Assembly (NCBI RefSeq): GCF_002934625.1
Contig: NZ_PTJD01000005.1
Span: 124,001 to 188,000 of the forward strand
Direction: 5' to 3'
DNA from: Kineococcus xinjiangensis
GTDB taxonomy: Bacteria > Actinomycetota > Actinomycetes > Actinomycetales > Kineococcaceae
Length of the DNA stretch: 64,000 nucleotides
Positions within the stretch are counted from its first letter, which is position 1. Each line of letters begins with the position of its first letter. The position numbers were made by a program, and so were the translations under genes. Under the pieces are notes generated by a model. The model made no database searches and was not told the DNA's origin. It saw only the letters and a list, made by a program, of their open reading frames with translations. Shown in pieces: positions 52,322-62,294 of the stretch.

Positions 52322-53152
52322 GTGAGCGCCCAGAAGCGGGCCCGGCCCCGATCCGGCAACCCCGCGACCCAGGCCCGCGAGGCGGAGGCCCGGCGCGCCC
52401 GCGAGGAGCGCGCTGCGGCCCAGCGCGTGCGGGAGGCCGCGGCCGCCAGGCGCCGGCGGGTGGGCGTGGTGACCGGTGTCGTCGTCGCGGTGCTCGCCGT
52501 GGTCGCAGTGGTCGCCGTGCTCGTCGCCCGCTCGGGCGGGACCGCGGACGGGCCGACCCCGACGGCGGCGACCGGTCCGGCCGGGGGCTTCCCCCTGCCC
52601 GGCACCCCGGACCCGGGCGCTCCCCGCCTCGACGTCTGGCTGGACTACCAGTGCCCCTTCTGCGCGCGCTTCGACGCCGCGGCCGGGGAGGAGCTGAGCC
52701 GCCTGGCCGCCGACGGCGACGCCGAGGTGGTGGTGCACACGCTGAGCTTCCTCGACGACCACCTCGGCGGGGACTCCTCCAGCCGGGCCGCCCAGGGCGC
52801 GGCCGCCGCGGCCGAGCAGGGCCGCTTCGCCGAGTACACCCGTGAGGTGTTCGAGCGCCAGCCCGAGGAGGAGGGCGCCGGGTACGCCGGCGCCGACCTG
52901 GAGGCCGCCGCCCGCGACGCGGGCGTCGAGGACCTCGGGCGCTGGCGCGAGGCGGTCCGTGCGGGCACGTACGCAGGCTTCGTCGAGCGCGTGCAGGAGG
53001 CCATGCCCGCCGACGTCACGTCCACCCCGACCGTCCAGCTCACCCCTCCGGGCGGGCAGCCGAGGACCCTCGACCCGGAAGAGCTGCGCTCCGGGTCGGT
53101 CACCACGTTCCTGCGCGAGCAGGTCAGCGCCGCGAAGGAGGCCGCCCGGTGA
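52322..53152 (+). CDS. Membrane-anchored DsbA-like thioredoxin-fold protein
   Basis: A 276-residue protein. A basic cytoplasmic N-terminus rich in Arg/Ala (1-47) precedes one membrane helix (48-69), a Pro/Thr linker, and an outer thioredoxin-fold domain with active site C-P-F-C (111-114) in D-Y-Q-C-P-F-C. Helical insertion and V-T-S-T-P-T-V (cis-Pro) follow. It likely forms or isomerises disulphides in secreted proteins. Such a gene commonly sits between trpA and lgt in actinobacteria. The GTG follows TTGGAGGGA; overlaps lgt by four bases. Confidence 0.9.
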   Translation: MSAQKRARPRSGNPATQAREAEARRAREERAAAQRVREAAAARRRRVGVVTGVVVAVLAVVAVVAVLVARSGGTADGPTPTAATGPAGGFPLPGTPDPGAPRLDVWLDYQCPFCARFDAAAGEELSRLAADGDAEVVVHTLSFLDDHLGGDSSSRAAQGAAAAAEQGRFAEYTREVFERQPEEEGAGYAGADLEAAARDAGVEDLGRWREAVRAGTYAGFVERVQEAMPADVTSTPTVQLTPPGGQPRTLDPEELRSGSVTTFLREQVSAAKEAAR

Positions 53153-54126
53153 CCACCGGCATCGCCATGGAGATCCCCAGCCCCGTCCAGGCGGTCTGGT
53201 ACCTCGGGCCCGTCCCGATCCGCGCCTACGCGCTGTGCATCGTCGCCGGGATCGTCGTCGGCGTGCTCCTCTCCGAGCGCCTGTGGCGCGCGAAGGGCGG
53301 GCGCCCCGACCTGATCGCCGACATCGCCATCTGGGCGGTGCCCTTCGGTGTGGTCGGCGCCCGGATCTACCACGTCATCACCTCCCCGCAGGCGTACTTC
53401 GGTCCGGAGGGCGACCCCGTCCGGGCGCTCTACATCTGGGAGGGCGGCCTCGGCATCTGGGGCGCCGTGGCGCTCGGTGCCGTCGGGGCCTGGATCGGCG
53501 CGCGCCGGGCCGGCTACCGCCTGCCCCCCGTCGCCGACGCCCTCGCGCCGGGTCTGCTCGTCGCGCAGGCGCTGGGCCGGTGGGGCAACTGGTTCAACAA
53601 CGAGCTCTACGGCCGCCCCACGGACCTGCCGTGGGCCGTGCGCATCCACCAGTGGGACGACGCGGCGGGGCGGGCGGTGCGCGGCCCCGACGGCGAGCCC
53701 GTCGTGCTGGGCACCTACCACCCCACGTTCCTCTACGAGTCGCTGTGGTGCCTGGCGTCGCTGGCGGTGCTGCTGGTGCTGCAGCGGCGCCTCCGCCTGG
53801 TCGACGGGCAGGTCTTCGCGCTCTACGTCGTGCTGTACACCGCCGGCCGCGTCTGGATCGAGGCGCTGCGCATCGACGACGCCAACGAGATCCTGGGCCT
53901 GCGCGTGAACATCTGGGTGAGCGCTATCGTGCTCCTCGTCGCGCTCGCCGTGTTCGTGCGCTCACGACGCCGCAACCCCGGCGTCAGCGAGCAGCTGCTG
54001 CGCGACCCCGCTCCCGCCACGACGGGGGAGGGGCACCCCGACGCGCCGGGCACCCCGGACGCTGCGGACGACGCGGGTAGGGCAGCGCGGCGGACACCGC
54101 CGGATGGTGGTGCTTCCACTCCGTGA
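53149..54126 (+). CDS. lgt: Prolipoprotein diacylglyceryl transferase
   Basis: Membrane enzyme that puts diacylglycerol on the lipobox Cys of prolipoproteins, such as the two binding proteins in this window. The 325 residues have seven hydrophobic segments; G-G-L-G-I-W-G, G-R-W-G-N-W-F-N-N-E-L-Y-G-R-P-T and H-P-T-F-L-Y-E-S-L-W are the signatures. The C-terminus has a hydrophilic tail of about 50 residues typical of actinobacteria. Confidence 0.97.
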   Translation: MTTGIAMEIPSPVQAVWYLGPVPIRAYALCIVAGIVVGVLLSERLWRAKGGRPDLIADIAIWAVPFGVVGARIYHVITSPQAYFGPEGDPVRALYIWEGGLGIWGAVALGAVGAWIGARRAGYRLPPVADALAPGLLVAQALGRWGNWFNNELYGRPTDLPWAVRIHQWDDAAGRAVRGPDGEPVVLGTYHPTFLYESLWCLASLAVLLVLQRRLRLVDGQVFALYVVLYTAGRVWIEALRIDDANEILGLRVNIWVSAIVLLVALAVFVRSRRRNPGVSEQLLRDPAPATTGEGHPDAPGTPDAADDAGRAARRTPPDGGASTP

Positions 54127-54150
54127 CCTCATCAGGTCCTCCCCCTCCAT

Positions 54151-54268
54151 TACAGTGAATGTGAACCGCGGGCCAGCGCCGTCCTGCACCCCTTCGTCTC
54201 CCCGGTGACCAGCCGGGGGTCGTCAGGTCCCCCCGATCCACCCCCTGTCCACCGAGGTCCTGGACCTC
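54151..54268 (+). promoter_or_regulatory. gltB leader: TACAGT box, hairpin and operator-like palindrome
   Basis: A possible -10 TACAGT (54151-54156) begins a leader of about 130 bases. It holds a hairpin CCCCGG/CCGGGG (54200-54205, 54213-54218) and a palindrome GAGGTCCTGGACCTC (54254-54268), whose 1-base centre is too tight for an RNA loop and looks like a protein-binding DNA site 21 bases before the start. Confidence 0.45.
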
Positions 54269-54289
54269 CCCCGAGGACGGTGCACCCGC

Positions 54290-57200
54290 ATGGCTCACTC
54301 CGGCATGGCTGACCACGGCACGACGGCACGGCAGACGGCCGCCCAGGGCACGACCGCCCTGGGCACCGCGCGCGCCGCGACGGCCGCGGTCAGGCCCTTC
54401 TCGACGCAGCCCGGCGCGCAGGGTCTGTACGACCCCCGCGCCGAGCGCGACGCCTGCGGTGTCGCGTTCGTGGCGACCATGCGCGGCGAGGCCGGGCACG
54501 ACATCGTCGAGCACGCCCTGACGGCGCTGCGCAACCTCGACCACCGCGGCGCGGTGGGTGCGGAGACGGACACCGGTGACGGCGCCGGGATCCTGACGCA
54601 GGTGCCGGACGCCTTCCTGCGCGAGGTGCTGCGCGAGGAGACCGGCGTCGAGCTGCCGCGGGCCGGCCGCTACGCCGTCGGCACCGCCTTCCTCCCCGCG
54701 GAGGAGACCGCCCGCGAGGCGGCCGTCGCCGGCATCGAGGCGATCGCCGCCGAGGAGGGCTGCACCGTCCTGGCCTGGCGCGACGTGCCGGTGACCCCCG
54801 ACCTGGTGGGCGCCTCGGCGCGCTCCTGCATGCCCTGCTTCCGGCAGGTCTTCCTCACCGGCCCCGCCGACGCCGCCGGCGTCGAGGAGACGGGCGTCGT
54901 GCTGGACCGGCGCGCCTACGCGGTGCGCAAGCGCGCCGAGCGCGACCTGGGCGTGTACTTCCCGTCGCTGTCCAGCCGGACGCTGGTCTACAAGGGCATG
55001 CTGACCACCGGGCAGCTGGAGCCGTTCTACCCGGACCTGTCCGACCGCCGGTACACCACCGAGCTTGCGCTGGTGCACTCGCGCTTCTCGACCAACACGT
55101 TCCCGTCGTGGCCGCTGGCGCACCCGTTCCGCCTCATCGCCCACAACGGCGAGATCAACACCGTGCGCGGCAACCGCAACTGGATGGCGGCGCGGGAGAG
55201 CCAGCTGGAGACGGACCTGATCCCCGGCGGCGTGCAGCGGCTGTCGCCGATCTGCGCGACCGAGGGTTCGGACTCCGCCTCCTTCGACGAGGTGCTGGAG
55301 CTGCTGCACCTGTCCGGCCGATCGCTGCCGCACGCGGTGCTGATGATGATCCCCGAGGCGTGGGAGAACCACACCGAGATGGACCCCGCGAAGCGGGCGT
55401 TCTACGAGTACCACTCCATGCTCATGGAGCCCTGGGACGGCCCGGCGAGCGTGACCTTCACCGACGGCACCGTCATCGGCGCCGTCCTGGACCGCAACGG
55501 CCTGCGGCCCTCGCGCTACTGGATCACCGACGAGGGCCTCGTGGTCCTGGCCAGCGAGGTCGGCGTGCTGGACCTCGACCCGGCCTCGGTCGTGACCCGC
55601 GGGCGGGTGCAGCCGGGGAAGATGTTCCTCGTCGACACCGCGGCGGGCCGCATCGTCGAGGACGAGGAGGTCAAGTCCGAGCTGGCGGCGCAGAACCCGT
55701 ACGCGCAGTGGCTGGCCGACAACATCATGCACCTGCAGGACCTGCCCGCCCGCGAGCACGTCGTGCACACGCACGCCTCGGTGGCGCGCCGGCAGCAGAC
55801 CTTCGGTTACACGGAGGAGGAGCTGCGCCTGCTGCTCGCGCCGATGGCGCGCGCCGGTGCGGAGCCGATCGGCTCGATGGGCTCCGACACGCCGCTCGCG
55901 GTGCTGTCGACGCGGCCGCGGCTGCTCTTCGACTACTTCAAGCAGCTCTTCGCGCAGGTGACGAACCCGCCGCTGGACGCCATCCGCGAGGAGCTCGTCA
56001 CCTCCCTGATCGCGACGACGGGCCCGCAGCGCAACCTGTTGTCGGCGACGCCGGAGCACGCGCAGCAGCTCGTCCTGCCGTTCCCGGTCATCGACAACGA
56101 CCAGCTCGCCAAGATCGTCCACATCGACCGCGACCGGAAGAACCCGGGCCGTACGACGTCGATCGTGAAGAGCCTGTACCGCGTCTCCGGCGGTGGGGCG
56201 GAGCTCGCCCGCCGCATCGAGGAGATCCGCGCGGAGGTCAGCCAGGCCATCGCCGACGGGGCGGTGTTCGTCGTGCTCTCCGACCGCGACTCCACCGCGG
56301 AGCTGGCGCCGATCCCGTCGCTGCTCATCACCTCCGCGGTGCACCACCACCTGGTGCGCCAGCGCACCCGCACGCAGGTCGGCCTGATCGTCGAGGCCGG
56401 CGACGTGCGCGAGGTGCACCACGTCGCCCTCCTCGTCGGCTACGGCGCGGCGGCCATCAACCCGTACCTGGCGATGGAGACCGTGGAGGACATGGTCCGC
56501 CACGGCGCGCTGCCGGACGTGGACGCCGAGACGGCCGTGCGCAACCTCATCAAGGCGCTCGGCAAGGGCGTCCTGAAGGTCATGAGCAAGATGGGCATCT
56601 CGACGGTCGCCTCCTACTGCGGGGCGCAGGTGTTCGAGGCGCTCGGGCTGTCGCAGACGCTGGTGGACGAGTACTTCACGGCCACCACCTCCCGCCTCGG
56701 CGGGGTGGGCCTGGACGTGCTCGCCGAGGAGGTCGCGCGCCGGCACCGGACCGCGTACCCCGTCGACGGCCTGCCGCCGGCGCACCGCCGCCTGGACACG
56801 GGCGGGGAGTACCAGTGGCGCCGGGACGGCGAGGCGCACCTGTTCGACCCCGAGACGGTCTTCAAGCTGCAGCACTCCACCCGCACCCGCAGCTACGACG
56901 TCTTCCGCCAGTACACCCGCCGCGTGGACGAGCAGGCCGAGCAGCTGATGACGCTGCGGGGGCTGCTGCACCTGCGCAAGGGCGTGCGCGAGCCCGTGCC
57001 GGTGCAGGAGGTCGAGCCCGTCAGCTCGATCGTCAAGCGCTTCTCCACGGGTGCGATGAGCTACGGCTCGATCAGCAAGGAGGCCCACGAGGTCCTCGCC
57101 ATCGCCATGAACCGCCTGGGCGCGAAGTCCAACAGCGGTGAGGGCGGCGAGGACGTCGAGCGCCTCGTGGACCCGCAGCGACGCAGCGCGATCAAGCAGA

Positions 57201-58948
57201 TCGCCTCGGGCCGCTTCGGGGTGACGAGCAACTACCTGGCCAACGCCACGGACCTGCAGATCAAGATGGCGCAGGGCGCGAAGCCGGGCGAGGGCGGTCA
57301 GCTGCCCGGGCACAAGGTGTACCCGAACATCGCCCGCACCCGGCACTCCACGCCGGGCGTGGGACTGATCTCGCCGCCGCCGCACCACGACATCTACTCC
57401 ATCGAGGACCTCGCCCAGCTCATCCACGACCTGAAGAACGCCAACCGCACGGCCCGGGTGCACGTGAAGCTCGTGTCGGAGATCGGCATCGGCACGGTCG
57501 CCGCGGGTGTCAGCAAGGCGAAGGCGGACGTGGTGCTGGTCTCCGGCTACGACGGTGGCACGGGCGCGGCCCCGCTGACGAGCCTGAAGCACGCCGGTGG
57601 CCCGTGGGAGCTGGGGCTGGCGGAGACGCAGCAGACGCTGGTCCTCAACGGCCTGCGCGACCGCATCAGCGTCCAGGTGGACGGCCAGCTCAAGACCGGC
57701 CGCGACGTCATCATCGCCGCGCTGCTGGGCGCGGAGGAGTTCGGCTTCGCCACGGCACCGCTCGTGGTCGAGGGCTGCATCATGATGCGCGTCTGCCACC
57801 TCGACACCTGCCCGGTCGGCATCGCCACTCAGAACCCGGAGCTGCGCAGCCGCTTCGCCGGGCAGGCCGACCACGTCGTGAACTTCTTCGAGTTCCTGGC
57901 GCAGGAGGTGCGGGAGTACCTCGCGACGCTCGGCTTCCGCAGCCTGGACGAGGCGATCGGCCACGTGGAGCTGCTCGACGCCCGGCGCGCCGTGGACCAC
58001 TGGAAGGCCGCGGGCCTGGATCTCACCCCGGTCCTGTCGCGCCCGGACGTGCCGGAGGGCACCCCGCTGCGCCGCACGACCGTGCAGGACCACGGGCTGG
58101 AGAAGGCCCTGGACCACGTGCTCATCGAGCGCAGCCGCGAGGCGCTGGAGCACGGCCGGCCGGTGCGGATCGAACTGCCGGTCCGCAACGTCAACCGCAC
58201 GATCGGCGCGATGCTCGGCTACGAGGTGACCACGCGCCACGGCGAGGCGGGGCTGCCCGACGGCACGATCGACATCACGCTGACCGGTTCGGGCGGGCAG
58301 TCCCTGGGCGCCTTCCTGCCGCGCGGCGTCACCATCCGCCTGCTGGGCGACACGAACGACTACGTCGGCAAGGGCCTGTCCGGCGGCCGGGTCATCGTCC
58401 GCCCCGACCGCTCCTCCGGCCCGCGCGAGCGCAACATCGTGGCCGGCAACGTCATCGGCTACGGCGCGACGTCGGGTGAGCTGTTCCTGCGCGGCGAGGT
58501 GGGCGAGCGCTTCTGCGTGCGCAACTCCGGTGCCACCGCGGTCGTCGAGGGCGTCGGCGACCACGGGCTGGAGTACATGACCGGTGGCGAGGTGGTCATC
58601 CTGGGCCGCACCGGGCGCAACCTCGCGGCCGGGATGTCCGGTGGGCTGGCGCACGTGCTCGACCTGAAGGAGCACCGGGTCAACACCGAGATGGTGGACC
58701 TGGAGCCGATGGACGACGCCGCGGCGGCCCGTGTCCACGACCTGCTGGTCGCGCACCGCGAGCACACCGGCTCGGTGGTCGCGGGCAAGCTCCTCGCCGA
58801 CTGGGGCGCGTCCCGTCAGCGCTTCACCACCGTCGTCCCGCGTGACTACCGCCGCGTCCTGGAGGTGCGGGCGGCTGCCGCCGCCGAGGGCCTCTCGCCC
58901 GACGACGAGCAGGTCATGACCCGCATCATGGAGGCTTCGCATGGTTGA
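54290..58948 (+). CDS. gltB: Glutamate synthase (NADPH), large subunit
   Basis: Converts glutamine plus 2-oxoglutarate to two glutamates. At 1552 residues it is full length. An N-terminal propeptide precedes the catalytic Cys (C56) in R-D-A-C-G-V-A-F; the glutaminase domain follows, then the FMN-binding synthase domain. The 3Fe-4S site is seen as [18 protein letters not shown]. The C-terminal GXGXG beta-helix domain ([10 protein letters not shown]) ends the protein. A second ATG at 54305 is an alternative start. The gltD start lies eight bases inside its end. Confidence 0.97.
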   Translation: MAHSGMADHGTTARQTAAQGTTALGTARAATAAVRPFSTQPGAQGLYDPRAERDACGVAFVATMRGEAGHDIVEHALTALRNLDHRGAVGAETDTGDGAGILTQVPDAFLREVLREETGVELPRAGRYAVGTAFLPAEETAREAAVAGIEAIAAEEGCTVLAWRDVPVTPDLVGASARSCMPCFRQVFLTGPADAAGVEETGVVLDRRAYAVRKRAERDLGVYFPSLSSRTLVYKGMLTTGQLEPFYPDLSDRRYTTELALVHSRFSTNTFPSWPLAHPFRLIAHNGEINTVRGNRNWMAARESQLETDLIPGGVQRLSPICATEGSDSASFDEVLELLHLSGRSLPHAVLMMIPEAWENHTEMDPAKRAFYEYHSMLMEPWDGPASVTFTDGTVIGAVLDRNGLRPSRYWITDEGLVVLASEVGVLDLDPASVVTRGRVQPGKMFLVDTAAGRIVEDEEVKSELAAQNPYAQWLADNIMHLQDLPAREHVVHTHASVARRQQTFGYTEEELRLLLAPMARAGAEPIGSMGSDTPLAVLSTRPRLLFDYFKQLFAQVTNPPLDAIREELVTSLIATTGPQRNLLSATPEHAQQLVLPFPVIDNDQLAKIVHIDRDRKNPGRTTSIVKSLYRVSGGGAELARRIEEIRAEVSQAIADGAVFVVLSDRDSTAELAPIPSLLITSAVHHHLVRQRTRTQVGLIVEAGDVREVHHVALLVGYGAAAINPYLAMETVEDMVRHGALPDVDAETAVRNLIKALGKGVLKVMSKMGISTVASYCGAQVFEALGLSQTLVDEYFTATTSRLGGVGLDVLAEEVARRHRTAYPVDGLPPAHRRLDTGGEYQWRRDGEAHLFDPETVFKLQHSTRTRSYDVFRQYTRRVDEQAEQLMTLRGLLHLRKGVREPVPVQEVEPVSSIVKRFSTGAMSYGSISKEAHEVLAIAMNRLGAKSNSGEGGEDVERLVDPQRRSAIKQIASGRFGVTSNYLANATDLQIKMAQGAKPGEGGQLPGHKVYPNIARTRHSTPGVGLISPPPHHDIYSIEDLAQLIHDLKNANRTARVHVKLVSEIGIGTVAAGVSKAKADVVLVSGYDGGTGAAPLTSLKHAGGPWELGLAETQQTLVLNGLRDRISVQVDGQLKTGRDVIIAALLGAEEFGFATAPLVVEGCIMMRVCHLDTCPVGIATQNPELRSRFAGQADHVVNFFEFLAQEVREYLATLGFRSLDEAIGHVELLDARRAVDHWKAAGLDLTPVLSRPDVPEGTPLRRTTVQDHGLEKALDHVLIERSREALEHGRPVRIELPVRNVNRTIGAMLGYEVTTRHGEAGLPDGTIDITLTGSGGQSLGAFLPRGVTIRLLGDTNDYVGKGLSGGRVIVRPDRSSGPRERNIVAGNVIGYGATSGELFLRGEVGERFCVRNSGATAVVEGVGDHGLEYMTGGEVVILGRTGRNLAAGMSGGLAHVLDLKEHRVNTEMVDLEPMDDAAAARVHDLLVAHREHTGSVVAGKLLADWGASRQRFTTVVPRDYRRVLEVRAAAAAEGLSPDDEQVMTRIMEASHG

Positions 58949-60398
58949 CAACCGCGGTTTCCTCAAGGTCCGCCAGCGGGAGCTCCCGCCCCGGCGGCCG
59001 GTGCCGCTGCGGCTGATGGACTGGCGCGAGGTCTACGAGCGCCAGGACTCCGCCACGCTGCGCCGCCAGGCGGGGCGCTGCATGGACTGCGGCATCCCCT
59101 TCTGCCACAACGCCTGCCCGCTGGGGAACCTCATCCCCGAGTGGAACGACCTGGTGTGGCGCGGCGACATGCACGAGGCGTCGGAGCGGCTGCACGCGAC
59201 GAACAACTTCCCGGAGTTCACCGGGAAGCTGTGCCCGGCGCCCTGCGAGTCGGCCTGCGTGCTGGGGATCAACCAGCCGGCCGTGACCATCAAGCAGGTC
59301 GAGGAGGCCATCGCCGAGAGCGCGGTCGACCACGGCTGGCTGGAGCCGCGGCCGCCGGAGCGGCTGACCGGCAAGACGGTGGCGGTCGTCGGCTCGGGGC
59401 CCGCGGGCCTCGCGGCCGCGCAGCAGCTCACCCGGGCCGGCCACACCGTCGCGGTGTTCGAGCGCGCCGACAAGATCGGTGGGCTGATGCGCTACGGCAT
59501 CCCCGAGTTCAAGATGGAGCGGGTGGTGCTGGACCGCCGCCTGGCCCAGATGGAGGCGGAGGGCACGCGGTTCCGTCCGGGCGTGGACGTGGGCGCGGAC
59601 CTCACCGGGGACCAGCTGCGGGACCGCTACGACGCGGTGGTGGTGGCCGTGGGCGCCACCCAGTGGCGCGACGTGGACTACCCCGGCCGCGACCTGGCCG
59701 GCATCCACCAGGCCATGGAGTACCTGCCGCCGACCAACCGCGTCGCGGTGGGGGAGCAGGACCCGGAGGGCCTCATCGACGCCGCGGGCCTCGACGTGGT
59801 CATCATCGGCGGCGGCGACACCGGCTCCGACTGCTACGGGACCGCGCTGCGCCAGGGCGCGAAGTCCGTCACGCAGCTCGACATCTACCCGCAGGCGGCG
59901 AGCGAGCGGGTGGACGACGAGCCGTGGCCGACCATGCCGAAGATCTTCTCGGTCTCCTCCTCCCACGAGGAGGGCGGCGACCGGGTCTTCTCCGCCAGCA
60001 CCACCGAGTTCCTCGGTGAGGACGGGCGGGTGAGCGGCGTGCAGGTCGTCGAGGCGCGCAAGGTCGACGGGCGCTGGACGCCGGTGGAGGGCACCGAGCG
60101 GGTGCTGCCGGCGCAGCTGGTGCTGCTGGCCATCGGGTTCACCGGCCCGGAGCAGAGCCCTCTGCTGGGGCAGTTGGGGCTGGAGGCGAACGAGCGCACG
60201 CACCTGGTGCGCGACGCCCGCTACGGCACGTCGGTGCCGGGTGTCTTCGTCGCCGGTGACGCCGGTCGCGGGCAGTCGCTCATCGTGTGGGCGATCGCCG
60301 AGGGCCGCGCCTGCGCGGCGGCGGTGGACACCTACCTCATGGGGTCGACGACCCTGCCCTTCCCGATCGAGGCGCACGCCCGGCCGTTGATGGCCTGA
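58941..60398 (+). CDS. gltD: Glutamate synthase (NADPH), small subunit
   Basis: Feeds electrons from NADPH through FAD and two 4Fe-4S clusters to GltB. The 485 residues start with the cysteine-rich part (C47, C50, C55, C59; then C98, C102, C106), followed by the FAD motif G-S-G-P-A-G-L-A (151-158), G-G-L-M-R-Y-G-I-P and the NADPH site [11 protein letters not shown]. The C-terminal G-D-A[11 protein letters not shown] is characteristic. It overlaps gltB by eight bases. A terminator follows. Confidence 0.97.
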   Translation: MVDNRGFLKVRQRELPPRRPVPLRLMDWREVYERQDSATLRRQAGRCMDCGIPFCHNACPLGNLIPEWNDLVWRGDMHEASERLHATNNFPEFTGKLCPAPCESACVLGINQPAVTIKQVEEAIAESAVDHGWLEPRPPERLTGKTVAVVGSGPAGLAAAQQLTRAGHTVAVFERADKIGGLMRYGIPEFKMERVVLDRRLAQMEAEGTRFRPGVDVGADLTGDQLRDRYDAVVVAVGATQWRDVDYPGRDLAGIHQAMEYLPPTNRVAVGEQDPEGLIDAAGLDVVIIGGGDTGSDCYGTALRQGAKSVTQLDIYPQAASERVDDEPWPTMPKIFSVSSSHEEGGDRVFSASTTEFLGEDGRVSGVQVVEARKVDGRWTPVEGTERVLPAQLVLLAIGFTGPEQSPLLGQLGLEANERTHLVRDARYGTSVPGVFVAGDAGRGQSLIVWAIAEGRACAAAVDTYLMGSTTLPFPIEAHARPLMA

Positions 60399-60410
60399 GG
60401 CGTCGAAAGC

Positions 60411-60446
60411 CGGCCCCGTCCACCGCTTCCGCGGCGGGCGGGGCCG
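60411..60446 (+). terminator. Terminator after gltD, 16-bp stem with one mismatch
   Basis: Arms 60411-60426 and 60431-60446 around a TTCC loop, one A/C mismatch and one wobble; CCCCTTTTCC follows, an unusually T-rich run for this genome. Confidence 0.75.
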
Positions 60447-60458
60447 TTCCCCTTTTCC

Positions 60459-60471
60459 GGAAAGCGCTTCC
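60459..60471. promoter_or_regulatory. Operator-like GGAAAGCGCTTCC upstream of pyk
   Basis: A near-palindrome with the 8-base perfect core AAGCGCTT (60462-60469), the type of centre bound by LacI/GalR regulators and in cre sites. It lies 68 bases before the pyk start. The regulator is unknown. Confidence 0.4.
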
Positions 60472-60526
60472 CGCAACAGTTCCACGCACCGCCGTGCCCC
60501 GCGTCCCCCCGCTCGGTGCGACGCAA

Positions 60527-60532
60527 TAGGCT
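60527..60532 (+). promoter_or_regulatory. -10 box for leaderless pyk (TAGGCT)
   Basis: TAGGCT ends 6 bases before the pyk ATG; no SD. Confidence 0.55.
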
Positions 60533-60538
60533 CGCACC

Positions 60539-61981
60539 ATGCGCAGAGCGAAGATCGTCTGCACGCTCGGCCCGGCGGTCGCCGGTTCTGAGCGTCTCCA
60601 GGCGCTGGTCACCGCGGGCATGGACGTCGCCCGGATGAACCTCAGTCACGGCTCCCACGCCGAGCACTCCGAGAACTTCGCCGGCGTGCGCGCCGCGAGC
60701 GAGGCCACCGGCCGTCCCGTCGCCATCCTCGCCGACCTGCAGGGTCCCAAGATCCGCCTCGGCCGGTTCGTGGACGGCCCCCACATGCTCGCCGTGGGGG
60801 ACCGCATCACCATCACCACCGAGGACGTCGAGGGCACGCGGGAACTGGTCTCCACCACCTACAAGGGTCTGACCGGCGACGTCGGCGCCGGTGACCGCAT
60901 CCTCATCGACGACGGCAAGGTCGGGCTGCGGGTGCTCGAGGTCGAGGGCCCCCGCGTGCACTGCGAGGTCACCGTCCCCGGCCCCGTCTCCAACAACAAG
61001 GGCATCAACCTGCCCGGCGTCGCGGTCAGCGTCCCCGCGCTGTCGGAGAAGGACAAGGAGGACCTGCGCTTCGCCCTGAAGCTCGGCGTGGACCTCGTCG
61101 CCCTCTCCTTCGTGCGCAACGCGGCCGACGCCGAGGACGTGCGCCAGATCATGGCGGAGGAGGGCATCCACGTGCCCGTCTTCGCCAAGGTCGAGAAGCC
61201 GCAGGCGGTCGACAACCTCCGCGAGGTCGTCGCGGCCTTCGACGGCCTCATGGTGGCGCGCGGCGACCTCGGGGTGGAGCTGCCGCTGGAGGAGGTCCCT
61301 CTCGTCCAGAAGCGCATCGTGGAGCTCGCGCGGCGGCAGGCCAAGCCGGTCATCGTGGCCACGCAGGTGCTCGAGTCGATGATCACCAGCCCGCGCCCGA
61401 CCCGCGCGGAGGCCTCCGACTGCGCCAACGCGGTGCTGGACGGCACCGACGCCCTGATGCTGTCGGGGGAGACGAGCGTCGGCGACTTCCCGTTCGAGGC
61501 CGTGCAGACGATGGCCCGGATCATCGAGAACACCGAGACCCACGGCGCCGACCGCATCGCCCCCCTCGGCAGCACGCCGCACACCAAGGGCGGTGCCGTG
61601 ACCGCCGCGGCGATGAGCATCGGCGAGGTGCTGGGCGCGAAGTTCCTGGTCACCTTCACCACCACCGGTGACTCCGCCCGCCGCATGTCCCGGCTGCGCC
61701 CGCGCATCCCCCTGCTCGCCTTCACCCCCGACCCGGCGGTGCAGCGGCGCCTGTGCGTGAGCTGGGGCGTCGAGACCTTCCTGGGCCCGATGGTCAAGCA
61801 CACCGACGACATGGTCCGCCAGGTCGAGACGCAGCTGCTGGAGTACGGCCGCTGCCAGGAGGGCGACCTCGTGGTCATCGTGGCCGGTTCCCCGCCCGGC
61901 ATCGCCGGCTCCACCAACGCGGTGCGCGTGCACCGCATCGGCGACGCGGTCAACGTCGCGGCGCCCGGCTACGCGGACTGA
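60539..61981 (+). CDS. pyk: Pyruvate kinase
   Basis: Last glycolytic step, phosphoenolpyruvate plus ADP to pyruvate plus ATP. The 480 residues begin R-R-A-K-I-V-C-T-L-G-P-A-V, with M-N-L-S-H-G, A-D-L-Q-G-P-K-I-R, the B domain, and the catalytic stretch V-F-A-K-V-E-K-P-Q-A-V-D-N. M-V-A-R-G-D-L-G-V-E-L and S-G-E-T-S-V-G-D-F-P follow. The actinobacterial type uses no C-terminal PEP domain. ATG start without SD. Double hairpin downstream. Confidence 0.98.
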   Translation: MRRAKIVCTLGPAVAGSERLQALVTAGMDVARMNLSHGSHAEHSENFAGVRAASEATGRPVAILADLQGPKIRLGRFVDGPHMLAVGDRITITTEDVEGTRELVSTTYKGLTGDVGAGDRILIDDGKVGLRVLEVEGPRVHCEVTVPGPVSNNKGINLPGVAVSVPALSEKDKEDLRFALKLGVDLVALSFVRNAADAEDVRQIMAEEGIHVPVFAKVEKPQAVDNLREVVAAFDGLMVARGDLGVELPLEEVPLVQKRIVELARRQAKPVIVATQVLESMITSPRPTRAEASDCANAVLDGTDALMLSGETSVGDFPFEAVQTMARIIENTETHGADRIAPLGSTPHTKGGAVTAAAMSIGEVLGAKFLVTFTTTGDSARRMSRLRPRIPLLAFTPDPAVQRRLCVSWGVETFLGPMVKHTDDMVRQVETQLLEYGRCQEGDLVVIVAGSPPGIAGSTNAVRVHRIGDAVNVAAPGYAD

Positions 61982-61987
61982 CGTCCG

Positions 61988-62062
61988 GCTCCCGGCCCGC
62001 CCCGTGCGGGCCGGGAGCGCGAACGGCGGGGGTGCCACCGTGAGGTGGCGCCCCCGCCGTTC
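61988..62062. terminator. Double hairpin terminator after pyk
   Basis: First hairpin: arms 61988-62000 and 62006-62018 (13 bp perfect, 5-base loop). Second: 62021-62039 and 62044-62062 (19 bp, one wobble pair, GTGA loop). They lie between pyk and the tRNA gene on the other strand and probably stop both. Confidence 0.85.
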
Positions 62063-62100
62063 GCTCGTGCGCACCGGCGCGTCGCGCCGGCCCTGCGAGG

Positions 62101-62174
62101 TGCCCCGGGTGGGATTCGAACCCACACTGGATCGAGTTTGAGTCGATTGCCTCTGCCGATTGGGCTACCGGGGC
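62101..62174 (-). tRNA. tRNA with leucine anticodon CAA but class I (short variable loop) form
   Basis: 74 bases folding into a standard cloverleaf: perfect acceptor stem GCCCCGG/CCGGGGC, T8, D loop with GG, anticodon stem ATCGA/TCGAT, loop CTCAAAC (anticodon CAA, reading UUG = Leu), variable loop CCAGT (5 bases), T stem GTGGG/CCCAC with TTCGAAT, discriminator A73. CCA is not encoded. Leucine tRNAs of bacteria normally have a long variable arm (class II); this one does not. A TAGGGT box lies just upstream. Identity by anticodon is clear; the amino acid actually attached is uncertain. Confidence 0.85.
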
Positions 62175-62184
62175 GGCGGGAGCA

Positions 62185-62190
62185 ACCCTA
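62185..62190 (-). promoter_or_regulatory. -10 box for the tRNA gene (TAGGGT)
   Basis: On the minus strand TAGGGT ends 10 bases before the tRNA 5' end, which suggests that the gene is transcribed from its own promoter. Confidence 0.55.
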
Positions 62191-62282
62191 GCGAACGCGC
62201 GGATCGGCGCCCCGGGCCGGGACTGCGGCGCCCCGTGCCGCCGGACGGTGGAGCGGGCGCGGAGCCGCCGCGGGCGCCCGAC

Positions 62283-62288
62283 TAGGAT
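62283..62288 (+). promoter_or_regulatory. -10 box for leaderless pdtaR (TAGGAT)
   Basis: TAGGAT ends 6 bases before the pdtaR GTG; no SD. Confidence 0.55.
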
Positions 62289-62294
62289 GCCGCC

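Noticed and set aside
53984-58966. A 1660-codon open frame on the minus strand opposite gltB (and similar ones opposite carB and coaBC-priA)
   Set aside because: These arise from codon bias in high-GC genes; they have no recognisable domains and fully overlap well-conserved genes on the other strand.
62101-62174. tRNA gene as an integration site with a nearby mobile element
   Set aside because: No integrase, repeat of the tRNA 3' end or foreign-looking genes are found in the window.
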